Origin: JAJTHJ01 sp046316025
GTDB taxonomy: Bacteria > Pseudomonadota > Gammaproteobacteria > Burkholderiales > Burkholderiaceae_F
NCBI GenBank assembly: GCA_046316025.1
Contig: JBKCXU010000142.1
Location: 1-13,483, forward strand
DNA: 13,483 bases
Direction of reading: 5' to 3'
The translations under genes and the position numbers were made by a program. The notes beneath the pieces were generated by a model, which saw only the letters and a program-made list of their open reading frames with translations, did not search any database and had not been told where the DNA came from. This document shows positions 1 to 7,542 of the stretch, piece by piece (position 1 is the stretch's first letter; every line of letters starts with the position of its first letter).

Positions 1-34
1 GAGGGCTGGGGTGGGGGCGTGAGCGCTGCGCATC

Positions 35-658
35 ATGACCGACTTTAACCACCGCGACCCCGCCGCCGCTGCGTTCTGGGACGAACGCTTCGCCGCCGGC
101 TTCACGCCGTGGGATGCGGGCGGGGCGCCGCCGGCGTTGCGGCACTTTGTCGAGACGCACCATGAGCGGCTCGGCCCGCGCGTGCTGGTGCCCGGCTGCG
201 GCTCGGCGCACGAGGCGGGCGTGCTCGACGCGGCGGGCTTCGAGGTGCTGGCCATCGACTACTCGGTCGCCGCGCTCGAGGCGGCGCGCGGCGCGCTGCC
301 GGCGGAGGTCGCCGATCGCGTGTTGCTTCATGCCGACTTCTTTGCCTTCGACTCAGCGCCCTTCGACTGGATTTACGAGCGCGCCTTTCTGCCCGCGTTG
401 CCGCCGCGGCTGTGGGCCGACTGGGCTGCGCGCTGCGCGCAACTGCTGCGGCCGGGCGGGTGGCTGGCGGGCTTCTTCGTGATCGAAGACGCGCCGCCGG
501 AGCCGCGCCGCGGCCCGCCGTTTGCCGCGAGCGCGGCGGAGATCGACGCGTTGTTACGCGAGAGGTTCGAGCCGGTGGAGGACGTGCTGATTCCGAGCGC
601 GGACTCGATTGCGGTCTTTGCCGGCCGCGAGCGCTGGCAGGTCTGGCAACGCAAGTGA
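35..658 (+). CDS. TPMT-family SAM-dependent methyltransferase
   Basis: This is a predicted cytoplasmic class I methyltransferase of 207 aa, close to the usual size of the thiopurine S-methyltransferase (TPMT) family. The N-terminal stretch FWDERFAAGFTPWDAGGAPP (residues 14-33) is the typical TPMT-family opening. LVPGCGSAHE (51-60) is the glycine-rich SAM-binding motif I, AIDYS (73-77) is the acidic strand-2 end that contacts the ribose, and YERAFLPALPP (114-124) matches the family's conserved Asp/Glu-Arg...Leu-Pro-Pro segment. The true substrate cannot be read from sequence; members act on thiopurines, selenium or tellurium compounds, thiocyanate or halides. It ends before a palindromic repeat and shows no functional link to the photosynthesis genes downstream. 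The ATG at 35 lacks a strong ribosome binding site. Family assignment is firm; substrate is unknown. Confidence 0.85.
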   Translation: MTDFNHRDPAAAAFWDERFAAGFTPWDAGGAPPALRHFVETHHERLGPRVLVPGCGSAHEAGVLDAAGFEVLAIDYSVAALEAARGALPAEVADRVLLHADFFAFDSAPFDWIYERAFLPALPPRLWADWAARCAQLLRPGGWLAGFFVIEDAPPEPRRGPPFAASAAEIDALLRERFEPVEDVLIPSADSIAVFAGRERWQVWQRK

Positions 659-676
659 GACTGCTCGCCAAGGCAC

Positions 677-749
677 CGTCATTCCCGCGCAAGCGGGAAT
701 CCAGCTCTGGCGCGAGGCCCTCTGGATTCCCGCTTGCGCGGGAATGACG
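677..749. repeat. 28-bp perfect inverted repeat, copy 1 of three
   Basis: Arms 677-704 and 722-749 are perfect reverse complements over 28 bp, with a 17-nt spacer. Each arm itself contains the smaller palindrome ATTCCCGC...GCGGGAAT, so nested hairpins are possible. The arms begin CGTCATTCCCGCG and end GGGAATCCAG, a motif resembling the dRS3-like extragenic palindromes of Neisseria and other betaproteobacteria. Related copies lie at 7439-7511 and 10681-10754. No T-run follows, so it is not a canonical intrinsic terminator, although it separates two genes. Confidence 0.9.
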
Positions 750-795
750 ACCTATCGGCGCGCTGGTTCTCCGCTTGGCCGATAATCGCGGCCCC

Positions 796-1884
796 ATGGC
801 CCTGCTCGAAATTCAACAGGTCACCCGCCGCTTCGGCACCATGACCGCCGTGGACGGCGTGTCGCTGTCGATCGAGGCGGGCGAGTTCTTCACGCTGCTC
901 GGCCCTTCCGGCTGCGGCAAGACCACGCTGCTGCGGATGATCGCCGGGTTCGACGCGCCCGACGGCGGCCGCATCTTGCTCGACGGGCGCGATCTGACCA
1001 CGCTGCCGCCCGAAGAGCGCCCGGTGCGCACCGTGTTCCAGAGCTACGCGCTGTTCCCGCACATGACGGTGGCGGCGAACATCGCGTTTCCGCTGAAGAT
1101 GGCGCGCACGGCCGCCGGCGAGATCGAGCGCAAGGTCGCCGAGGCGCTGGAAGACGTGCGGCTGCAAGACTTCGCACTGCGCTTCCCGCATGAGCTGTCG
1201 GGCGGGCAGCGGCAGCGCGTGGCGATCGCCCGCGCGTTGGTCACGCACCCGACCGTGATGCTGCTCGACGAACCGCTCGCCGCGCTCGACGCCAAGCTGC
1301 GCGAGCAGATGCAGATCGAACTCATCAATCTGCAGAAGGAAGTCGGCATCACCTTCATCTATGTGACGCACGACCAGAGCGAGGCGCTGGCGCTGTCGCA
1401 CCGCGTGGCGGTGATGAACGCCGGCCGCATCGAGCAACTCGACGAGCCGTCGAAGCTCTATTCGTTCCCGGCGAGCCGCTTCGTCGCGGACTTTCTCGGC
1501 CAGTGCAACATCCTCGAAGGGACGGTCGCGGCGCTGGGCGAGGGCACAGCCACGCTGGAACTCGACGGCATCGGCCCGGTGGCGGCGGTGCGCGAGGCGG
1601 AGATGACGCCCGGCGCGCGCGGCGCGCTCGCGCTGCGGCCCGAGAAGATCGCGATCCAGAAGGCCGGCGCGCCGCGCAATGAGGGTGAGATCCACCTGAC
1701 GGGCCAGGTGCGCGACTTTCTCTACAGCGGCGACGTGACGCTATACATCGTTGAGTTGGAGTCCGGCCTGCGGCTGGAGGCGTTGCGCGCCAACTCCGCC
1801 TCGGGCCGCACGCGCTTCTTTGAGGTCGGCGATGCGGTCGATGTCGGCTGGCGGGTCGATGCCGGGCATTTTTTGACGCGGTAG
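796..1884 (+). CDS. ABC transporter ATP-binding protein, PotA type
   Basis: This is the cytoplasmic ATPase subunit of an ABC importer, 362 aa from the ATG at 796. Walker A GPSGCGKT lies at 36-43, the Q-loop Gln at 82, the signature LSGGQ at 134-138, Walker B VMLLDEP at 154-160, and the H-loop His at 192. The C-terminal third (about 230-362) is a TOBE_2-type regulatory domain, as in PotA, FbpC and related polyamine or iron importers. No permease or substrate-binding gene is in the window, so the cargo is unknown and the gene is either an orphan or a leftover of a longer operon. An in-frame TTG at 775 would add seven residues, but ATG 796 starts where family members start. GATAAT at 781-786 could be a -10 box for a near-leaderless transcript; that is speculative. 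The neighbours do not suggest a photosynthetic role. Confidence 0.9.
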   Translation: MALLEIQQVTRRFGTMTAVDGVSLSIEAGEFFTLLGPSGCGKTTLLRMIAGFDAPDGGRILLDGRDLTTLPPEERPVRTVFQSYALFPHMTVAANIAFPLKMARTAAGEIERKVAEALEDVRLQDFALRFPHELSGGQRQRVAIARALVTHPTVMLLDEPLAALDAKLREQMQIELINLQKEVGITFIYVTHDQSEALALSHRVAVMNAGRIEQLDEPSKLYSFPASRFVADFLGQCNILEGTVAALGEGTATLELDGIGPVAAVREAEMTPGARGALALRPEKIAIQKAGAPRNEGEIHLTGQVRDFLYSGDVTLYIVELESGLRLEALRANSASGRTRFFEVGDAVDVGWRVDAGHFLTR

Positions 1885-1922
1885 GGCCGGGGACGCGATG
1901 GTTTGCTTGAGCTTCGTCGGCA

Positions 1923-2092
1923 GCGGTCTTCTCTCACCCGGCGCTTCGCGCCACCCTCTCCCGGGGGGAGAGGGTTTAAGCCCCGTAGCCGCGCGCTGGC
2001 AGGCGCGCGTCGCTACGCCGGCGCAAAGCTCGCGCTTTGCGAAATCCCGGCTCCGCCCCCCCGGGAGAGGGGTTGGGGTGAGGGAAGACCGC
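1923..2092. repeat. 170-bp imperfect inverted repeat, MITE-like or compound extragenic palindrome
   Basis: The 272-bp gap between the ABC ATPase and bchM is mostly one large inverted repeat. Its ends, GCGGTCTTCTCTCACCC (1923-1939) and GGGTGAGGGAAGACCGC (2076-2092), pair with one mismatch. The inner arms carry CCCTCTCCCGGGGGG and CCCCCCGGGAGAGGGG. The core holds two further hairpins: GTAGC (1985-1989) with GCTAC (2012-2016), and CGCAAAGC (2022-2029) with GCTTTGCG (2034-2041). Open frames through it are by-products of the GC-rich symmetry. It could be a non-autonomous mobile element or a repeat that folds in mRNA; no target-site duplication is obvious. The flanks 1885-1922 and 2093-2156 show nothing recognisable. 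Confidence 0.75.
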
Positions 2093-2156
2093 GGCCCCAT
2101 CGGTAACCGCCGCCAGACGCAAAAACCGACGGACAACAGATCACCGATCACCGCAC

Positions 2157-2861
2157 ATGCTCCCCACCGCCACCTACCTGCAACGCCGCGAGCGGATCGA
2201 GAGTTACTTCGACCGCACCGCCGCGGACGCCTGGGCGCGGCTGACCTCGGATGCGCCGGTCTCGGGCATCCGCGCGACGGTGCGCGCGGGGCGGGCCGAG
2301 ATGCGGCGCACGCTGTTGAGTTGGCTACCGACCGATCTGCGCGGCAAGCGCGTGCTCGATGCTGGTTGCGGCACCGGCGCGCTGGCGGTGGAAGTCGCGC
2401 GGCGCGGCGCGCAGGTGACCGCCATCGACCTGTCGCCGACGCTGGTCAAGCTCGCGCAGGAGCGGCTGCCGCACGACATCGGCTACGGGCATATCGACTT
2501 TCGCGTCGGCGACTTTCTCGACCCGGCGCTGGGCCACTTCGACCACGTGGTGGCGATGGACTCGCTGATTCACTACGACGAGACCGACGTGCAGCGCGCG
2601 CTGACGGGTCTGGCGCAGCGCACGTCGACCTCGATCGTCTTCACCTTCGCGCCGCGCACGCCGCTGCTGACGCTGATGCACGCGATCGGCCGCGCCTTCC
2701 CGCGCGGCGACCGCGCACCGGCGATCGAGCCGGTGGCCGCAGAACGCCTGCGCGCGAGCCTCGGCTGCCAGCCGGACCTGGCCGGTTGGCACCCGGCTCG
2801 CGCGCAGCGCATCGTGCGCGGGTTTTACATCTCGCACGGGATGGAGCTGGAGCGCAGATGA
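2157..2861 (+). CDS. bchM: Magnesium-protoporphyrin IX O-methyltransferase BchM
   Basis: BchM transfers a methyl group from SAM to the C13 propionate of Mg-protoporphyrin IX. The product, the monomethyl ester, is the substrate of the cyclase AcsF encoded further down the same run. The protein has 234 aa, normal for BchM. The N-terminal stretch YFDRTAADAWARL (17-29) is typical, SAM motif I VLDAGCGTGALA lies at 66-77, AIDLSP (89-94) is motif II, and VVAMDSLIHY (131-140) is the segment conserved in BchM/ChlM. No clear Shine-Dalgarno precedes ATG 2157; the start is chosen because the conserved N-terminus follows directly. The stop overlaps the start of lhaA by four bases (ATGA), implying translational coupling. 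In many purple bacteria bchM follows bchFNBHL; here a repeat and an ABC ATPase gene sit upstream instead. Confidence 0.95.
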   Translation: MLPTATYLQRRERIESYFDRTAADAWARLTSDAPVSGIRATVRAGRAEMRRTLLSWLPTDLRGKRVLDAGCGTGALAVEVARRGAQVTAIDLSPTLVKLAQERLPHDIGYGHIDFRVGDFLDPALGHFDHVVAMDSLIHYDETDVQRALTGLAQRTSTSIVFTFAPRTPLLTLMHAIGRAFPRGDRAPAIEPVAAERLRASLGCQPDLAGWHPARAQRIVRGFYISHGMELERR

Positions 2862-4309
2862 GCGGCGGCCTGAACCTCGCCCACCTCTGGACCACGCGCC
2901 TGGGCGCGCGGCTGCTGCCGTTCGCCGACGCGGCCACGCGCGAGTTGCCGCTGGCGCGGCTGCTGCGGCTGTCGCTGTTCCAGATCACGGTCGGTGCGGC
3001 CACCGCGCTGCTGGTGGGCACGCTCAACCGCGTGATGATCGTCGAGCTGGCCGTGCCCGCCTGGCTGGTCGCGCTGATGGTCGCGCTGCCGCTGGTGTTC
3101 GCGCCGTTTCGCGCGCTGATTGGCTTCCGCTCCGACCACTACCGCTCGGCGCTCGGCTGGCGGCGCGTGCCGTTCATCTGGTTCGGCACGCTGATGCAGT
3201 TCGGCGGGCTAGCGATCATGCCGTTCGCGCTGCTGGTGCTGGCGGGCGACGGGCACGGCCCGGTGTGGGTCGGGCAACTCGGCGCCGCACTCGCCTTCCT
3301 GCTGGTCGGCGCCGGCTTGCAGACGACGCAGACCGCGGGGCTGGCGCTTGCCACCGACGTGGCGCCCGAGTCGGCGCGCCCGCGCGTGGTGGCGCTGATG
3401 TACGTGATGCTGCTCGTCGGCATGGTCGCGGCGAGCCTCGTGTTCAGCGTGCTGCTGGCGGACTTCAGCCCCAAGCGGCTGGTGCAGGTGATCCAGGGCG
3501 CGGCACTCGCCACCTTGCTGATCAACATGATCGCGCTTTGGAAGCAGGAGGCGCGCGACCCGACCCGCATCGACCACGCGCCGCCGCGGCCGAGCTTCCG
3601 CGCCGCGTGGGCGGAATTCGCGCAGCGGCCCGGCGCACGGCGCTTCCTCGTCGCGGTCGGGCTGGGCACCGCGGCGTTCAACATGCAGGACGTGGTGCTC
3701 GAACCCTACGGCGGCGAGGTGCTGCACCTGTCGGTCGGCGCCACGTCGCTCCTGACCGGGTTGCTCGCCGCCGGCTCGCTCGCCGCGTTTGCGCTGGCCG
3801 GCCGGCAACTGGCGCGCGGGGCGGAGCCGCACCGGCTGGCCGCGTATGGCGCCACGCTCGGGATGTTTGCCTTCGCGGCGGTGATCTTCGCCGCACCGGC
3901 GGAGTCGCCGGCGCTGTTCCGGCTCGGCACGGTCGGCATCGGCTTCGGCGGCGGCCTCTTTGCGGTCGGCACGCTGCTGGCGGCGATGGCGCTGGAGCGC
4001 GACGGCGCCAACGGCCTGGCCCTCGGCGCCTGGGGCGCGGTGCAGGCCACTGCCGCCGGCGGTGCGGTGGCCCTGGGCGGCGCGCTGCGCGACGCCGTTG
4101 GCGGCCTCGCGGTTGCCGGCCGGTTCGGCGAGGCGATGACCACGCCCGCGGCCGGCTATGGCTTTGTCTATCACCTCGAATTGATCTTGTTGTTCGCCAC
4201 GCTGGCCGCCATCGGCCCGCTGGCGCGCCGCCGCATCGCGCGGGCGGCGCCGCCGGCGGCGATGCGGCCGGCGTCCCCCGTTTTCGGACTTGCGGAACTC
4301 CCCCGCTAG
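2858..4309 (+). CDS. lhaA: LH1 assembly protein LhaA (PucC/BCD-family MFS protein)
   Basis: LhaA is an inner-membrane protein of the BCD/PucC branch of the major facilitator superfamily, thought to deliver bacteriochlorophyll or shepherd antenna polypeptides during LH1 assembly. It has 483 aa and about twelve hydrophobic segments. Conserved family blocks are RLLRLSLFQITVG (34-46), GTLNRVMIVEL (54-64), FRALIGFRSD (84-93) and RRVPFIW (102-108), with QDVVLEPYGGEVL in the second half. The first 320 codons of the much longer open frame starting at 1898 are not coding: the real start is the ATG at 2858, coupled to the bchM stop. Position between bchM and puhA is the classical lhaA location and separates it from the paralogue pucC at 9204-10613, with which it shares the opening LPFADAAT and these blocks. 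Confidence 0.93.
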   Translation: MSGGLNLAHLWTTRLGARLLPFADAATRELPLARLLRLSLFQITVGAATALLVGTLNRVMIVELAVPAWLVALMVALPLVFAPFRALIGFRSDHYRSALGWRRVPFIWFGTLMQFGGLAIMPFALLVLAGDGHGPVWVGQLGAALAFLLVGAGLQTTQTAGLALATDVAPESARPRVVALMYVMLLVGMVAASLVFSVLLADFSPKRLVQVIQGAALATLLINMIALWKQEARDPTRIDHAPPRPSFRAAWAEFAQRPGARRFLVAVGLGTAAFNMQDVVLEPYGGEVLHLSVGATSLLTGLLAAGSLAAFALAGRQLARGAEPHRLAAYGATLGMFAFAAVIFAAPAESPALFRLGTVGIGFGGGLFAVGTLLAAMALERDGANGLALGAWGAVQATAAGGAVALGGALRDAVGGLAVAGRFGEAMTTPAAGYGFVYHLELILLFATLAAIGPLARRRIARAAPPAAMRPASPVFGLAELPR

Positions 4310-4331
4310 CCGCTTTTCGCCTGGAGGTCAG

Positions 4332-5099
4332 ATGCAAACCGGCGCCATCACCAGCTACATCGACGTAGCGCAACTCGTCCTTTACGCCTTCTGGATTTTC
4401 TTCGCGGGGCTGATCGTCTACCTGCACCGCGAAAACAAACGCGAGGGCTACCCGCTCTTCTCCTCGCGCCGCAACGACAAGGTCAAGGTACAGGGCTTCC
4501 CGGCGGTTCCGGAGCCCAAGACCTACAAGCTCGCCCACGGCGAGGGCGAGGTGCAGAAGCCCGCGGCGACCGATCCGCAAATTCCGTTTGCCGCAGTGCA
4601 GACCAAAGGCGGCTTCGGCTCGCCCTACGTGCCGACCGGCGACCCGATGGTCGATGCCGTCGGCCCGGCCGCCTATGCGCTGCGCGCCGAGGTGCCCGAC
4701 CTCACCTACGAGGGCACACCCAAGCTGGTGCCGCTGCGCGTGGCCACCGACCACGCGCTGGAAGCGCGCGACCCCGATCCGCGCGGCAAGTCGGTGTGGG
4801 GCGCGGACGGCAAGGTCGGCGGCACCGTGCGCGACCTGTGGGTCGATCGCTCCGAGGCGCTGATCCGCTATCTGGAAGTCGAGGTCGAAGGCGGCCGCCG
4901 CGTGCTGCTGCCGCTCAACTTGACGCGGATCGGCTTCGACGGCGTGCGGGTGAAGTCGGTGCTCGCGCATCACTTCGCCAAGGCGCCGGGGCTGCGCAAC
5001 CCCGATCTCGTCACCCGCCGCGAGGAAGATCGCGTCAGCGCGTACTTCGCCTCCGGCCACTTGTATGCCACACCCGAGCGCTCGGAGCCGTTGATCTGA
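4332..5099 (+). CDS. puhA: Photosynthetic reaction centre H subunit PuhA
   Basis: PuhA caps the cytoplasmic face of the RC L/M core and guides proton delivery to the secondary quinone. The protein has 255 aa, normal for the H subunit. A single membrane helix lies near residues 12-31 and is followed by the characteristic HRENKREGYPL (32-42). The rest is the cytoplasmic PRC-barrel domain, with KSVWGADGKVGGTV and the C-terminal LPLNLTRIGFDGVRVKSVL and EDRVSAYF segments. A GGAGG at 4323-4327 lies just upstream of ATG 4332 and decides this start over the longer in-frame extension into lhaA. The gap from lhaA is 22 bp. The stop overlaps the puhB start (TGATG), so the two are probably translationally coupled. 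Confidence 0.97.
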   Translation: MQTGAITSYIDVAQLVLYAFWIFFAGLIVYLHRENKREGYPLFSSRRNDKVKVQGFPAVPEPKTYKLAHGEGEVQKPAATDPQIPFAAVQTKGGFGSPYVPTGDPMVDAVGPAAYALRAEVPDLTYEGTPKLVPLRVATDHALEARDPDPRGKSVWGADGKVGGTVRDLWVDRSEALIRYLEVEVEGGRRVLLPLNLTRIGFDGVRVKSVLAHHFAKAPGLRNPDLVTRREEDRVSAYFASGHLYATPERSEPLI

Positions 5100-5794
5100 T
5101 GAAACCCCTGCGTACCCGCATCATCCCCGGGGCCGGCCCGGACACCCAGCACATCGCCGGCATCCAGGAGCCGCTGCCGCCGGGCGAGCGGCTGCTGTGG
5201 CAGGGTGCGCCCGACTGGCGCGTGCTGGCCGTCACCGCCCTGCACCTGCGCAAGCTCGGCCTGTACTTCGGCGCGTTGCTGCTGTTGCACCTGGCGGCGT
5301 CGATGCGCGACGGCGCAACACTGGCGCACGCGCTGGGCAAGGCATTGCCGCTGGCCCTGCTCGCCGCCGGCGCGCTGGGCCTGCTGGCGCTGTATGCGTG
5401 GGCCGCGGCGCGCACCACCATCTACGCGGTGACCACGCGCCGCGTGGTGCTGCGCGTGGGCGTGGCGCTGCCGATCACGATCAACCTGCCATTTGCCGGC
5501 ATCGAGTCGGTTGCGCTGCGCCGGCGCGACGGCGGCCGCGGCGACTTGTCGATCGCCTTGCGCGACGACGTGCGCCTGGCCTGGCTGCACCTGTGGCCGC
5601 ACGCCCGCCCGTGGCGCCTGGCGCGCACGCAGCCGATGCTGCGCGCCGTGCCGCGCGCCGACGAAGTGGCCAAGGTGCTGGCAGCGGCCTTGCAGGCGGC
5701 GGCCGACGGCGCGCAGCCCGCGGTGTCGCCGGTCGCGCCAGCCGCCGCGCCGCAGCCACGCAGTGCCTTGGCGTCCACGCCGGTGGCGGCGTAG
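5099..5794 (+). CDS. puhB: Photosynthetic complex assembly protein PuhB
   Basis: PuhB is a membrane protein needed for efficient RC assembly in purple bacteria, encoded just after puhA in the canonical puhABC order. The protein has 231 aa from ATG 5099, which overlaps the puhA stop by one base. A cytoplasmic N-terminus with LPPGERLLWQGAPDWRVLA (26-44) leads to two membrane helices (about 53-69 and 83-103). A PH-like bacterial domain follows, starting TTIYAVTTRRVVLRVG (106-121) and running to about residue 195. The last 35 residues are Ala/Pro-rich and probably disordered. Identity rests on both sequence pattern and gene order. Confidence 0.92.
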   Translation: MKPLRTRIIPGAGPDTQHIAGIQEPLPPGERLLWQGAPDWRVLAVTALHLRKLGLYFGALLLLHLAASMRDGATLAHALGKALPLALLAAGALGLLALYAWAAARTTIYAVTTRRVVLRVGVALPITINLPFAGIESVALRRRDGGRGDLSIALRDDVRLAWLHLWPHARPWRLARTQPMLRAVPRADEVAKVLAAALQAAADGAQPAVSPVAPAAAPQPRSALASTPVAA

Positions 5795-5819
5795 CGCAGC
5801 CGATTTCGGAGTCCAGGTC

Positions 5820-6269
5820 ATGAGCGACCCCTTTGCCCACCAACCCTTCCCGCGCGGCGCGTTGATCGGCGCCGCGGCGTTGATCGCCGCCTCGCTGCTG
5901 GCGGTGGCGGCGGTGCGCATCACCGGCGCCGGCCGCACCACGGTGCAGACCGCACCGGCGGCGGTCGAGCGCGACCTGCGCTTCGCCGATCGCAGCGACG
6001 GCGGCGTGGACGTGCTCGACGCTGCGAGCGGCGCCGCCGTGGCGCGGCTGGCACCGGGGCACGACGGCTTCATCCGCGCCACGCTGCGCTCGCTGGTACG
6101 CGAGCGGCACCAGCTCGGCTTCGACGACGCCAAGCCGTTCCGCGTGGCGATTACCGTCGATGGCCATCTGACGCTGACCGACACCGCCACCGGACGGCAG
6201 ATCGATCTCGGTGCCTTCGGCACCACCAACACCGCCGCCTTTGCGCGGCTGCTTGCGCCTGCGCGCTGA
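5820..6269 (+). CDS. puhC: Photosynthetic complex assembly protein PuhC
   Basis: PuhC is a small membrane-anchored protein that supports normal RC-LH1 levels and organisation. The protein has 149 aa from ATG 5820: a short cytoplasmic N-terminus, one helix at about 13-34, then a periplasmic domain containing DRSDGGVDVLDA, FIRATLRSLVRERH and TLTDTATGRQIDLGAFG. These last segments match the conserved PuhC core. GGAG at 5808-5811 lies eight bases from the ATG and decides the start; the longer open frame back to 5493 overlaps puhB in another frame. The gap from puhB is 25 bp and to acsF 22 bp. Confidence 0.9.
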   Translation: MSDPFAHQPFPRGALIGAAALIAASLLAVAAVRITGAGRTTVQTAPAAVERDLRFADRSDGGVDVLDAASGAAVARLAPGHDGFIRATLRSLVRERHQLGFDDAKPFRVAITVDGHLTLTDTATGRQIDLGAFGTTNTAAFARLLAPAR

Positions 6270-6291
6270 CCGCGCCAAGGAGACCCGCCCG

Positions 6292-7374
6292 ATGGAAGCG
6301 ATCGAACCCACTCTCGCCTTGACGCCGGTGGTCAGCCCCGCCGACGCCACCCGCAAGGCCGAACAGCACACGCTGCTGTCGCCGCGGTTCTACACCACCG
6401 ACTTCGCGGCGATGGACCGCATCGACGTGAGCCCCTTGCGCGCCGAGTGGGACGCGATGCTGGCCGAGTACGAAGGCGACAACAACCACGACCACTTCCA
6501 GCGCACGCCGGAGTTCAAGAGCGAGATCCGCGACCTGCCGCCGGCGCTGAAGCAGGAGTTCCTGGACTTTCTGATCTCCTCGGTCACCTCCGAGTTTTCC
6601 GGCTGCGTGCTGTACAACGAGATCAAGAAGAACGTCGCCAACCCCGACATCAAGCAGTTGATGGAATTCATGGCGCGCGACGAGTCGCGCCATGCCGGCT
6701 TCATCAATTCGTCGCTGAAGGACTACGGCCTGGGCGTCGATCTGGGTGGGCTCAAGCGCACCAAGAAATACACCTACTTCAAGCCCAAGTACATCTTCTA
6801 CGCAACCTATCTGTCGGAGAAGATCGGCTACGCCCGCTACATCACGATCTTCCGCCAACTCGAGCGGCGCCCGGAGCTGCGCTTCCACCCGATCTTTCGC
6901 TGGTTCGAGCGCTGGTGCAACGACGAATTCCGCCATGGCGAGTCCTTCGCGCTGATCATGCGCGCCAACCCGCAGCTGCTGCGCGGCGGCAACCTGCTGT
7001 GGATCCGCTTTTTCCTGCTCGCCGTGTACGCCACGATGTACGTGCGCGACCACGCCCGCCCGCTGATGCACGAGGCGATGGGTCTGAACGCCAGCGAGTA
7101 CGGCCACACCGTCTTCCGCATCACCAGCGAGATCAGCAAGCAGGTTTTCCCGCTGACGCTGGACACCGACCACCCCGCTTTCCGCGCCGGGCTGGACCGG
7201 CTGGTGCGCCTGAACAGCGCGATGGAGCACGCCAAGCGCGAAGGCGGCCTCGTCAACACCGTCAAGCGCGGCGCGCTCGCGGTTGCCGCCGCCGCGACCT
7301 TCGCGCGGCTGTATCTGCTGCCGGTCAAGCGCAACGAACTGCCGCAGCAGATCCGGCTGGCGCCGGCGTGGTGA
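6292..7374 (+). CDS. acsF: Aerobic Mg-protoporphyrin IX monomethyl ester (oxidative) cyclase AcsF
   Basis: AcsF is the di-iron oxygenase that forms the isocyclic fifth ring of bacteriochlorophyll, turning the BchM product into 3,8-divinyl protochlorophyllide with O2. The protein has 360 aa, normal for the family. The duplicated iron-binding signature is clear: E101 with DESRH (130-134), and DEFRH (211-215). The region YFKPKYIFYATYLSEKIGYARY (162-183) is also strongly conserved. A good ribosome binding site, AAGGAG at 6277-6282, lies nine bases before ATG 6292 and fixes the start. Its presence implies that bacteriochlorophyll can be made under oxygen; whether the anaerobic BchE enzyme also exists cannot be seen here. 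Placement inside the puh run agrees with Rubrivivax-type clusters. Confidence 0.97.
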   Translation: MEAIEPTLALTPVVSPADATRKAEQHTLLSPRFYTTDFAAMDRIDVSPLRAEWDAMLAEYEGDNNHDHFQRTPEFKSEIRDLPPALKQEFLDFLISSVTSEFSGCVLYNEIKKNVANPDIKQLMEFMARDESRHAGFINSSLKDYGLGVDLGGLKRTKKYTYFKPKYIFYATYLSEKIGYARYITIFRQLERRPELRFHPIFRWFERWCNDEFRHGESFALIMRANPQLLRGGNLLWIRFFLLAVYATMYVRDHARPLMHEAMGLNASEYGHTVFRITSEISKQVFPLTLDTDHPAFRAGLDRLVRLNSAMEHAKREGGLVNTVKRGALAVAAAATFARLYLLPVKRNELPQQIRLAPAW

Positions 7375-7438
7375 GGCGATGAACCTTCGACGCAGCGGTG
7401 GCTTGGGCGTTACGCGGTCGGTTGTTGGCGCGCTTCAC

Positions 7439-7511
7439 CGTCATCCGCGCGAAAGCGGGAATCCAGCAGCGTTGCGAAGGGCACTGGATTCCCGCTTCCG
7501 CGGGAATGACG
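7439..7511. repeat. Palindromic repeat, copy 2 (between acsF and puhE)
   Basis: Arms 7439-7466 and 7484-7511 match as reverse complements at 25 of 28 positions, with a 17-nt spacer, and are nearly identical to copy 1 at 677-749. It occupies most of the 168-bp acsF-puhE gap, which is otherwise featureless. Being inside an apparent operon, it would be transcribed and could fold into a long hairpin affecting mRNA stability or read-through. Confidence 0.88.
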
Positions 7512-7542
7512 TGCCCAAGTGCAACAGCCGCACGGCTTGACC

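Noticed and set aside
677..749. Intrinsic terminator interpretation of the 28-bp inverted repeat
   Set aside because: There is no T-run on either side and the same element recurs inside operons, so it is treated as a repeat.
679..1695. 338-codon minus-strand open frame opposite the ABC ATPase
   Set aside because: It is a high-GC shadow of the ATPase gene, Arg/Gln/His-rich with no recognisable domain.
1898..2857. N-terminal 320-codon extension of an 803-codon open frame leading into lhaA
   Set aside because: It runs through an inverted repeat and out of frame across bchM; the translation is low-complexity Arg/Ala and the real LhaA start is the ATG overlapping the bchM stop.
3678..5060. 460-codon minus-strand open frame opposite lhaA and puhA
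   Set aside because: It is antisense to two confidently identified genes, with Arg/Pro-rich composition.
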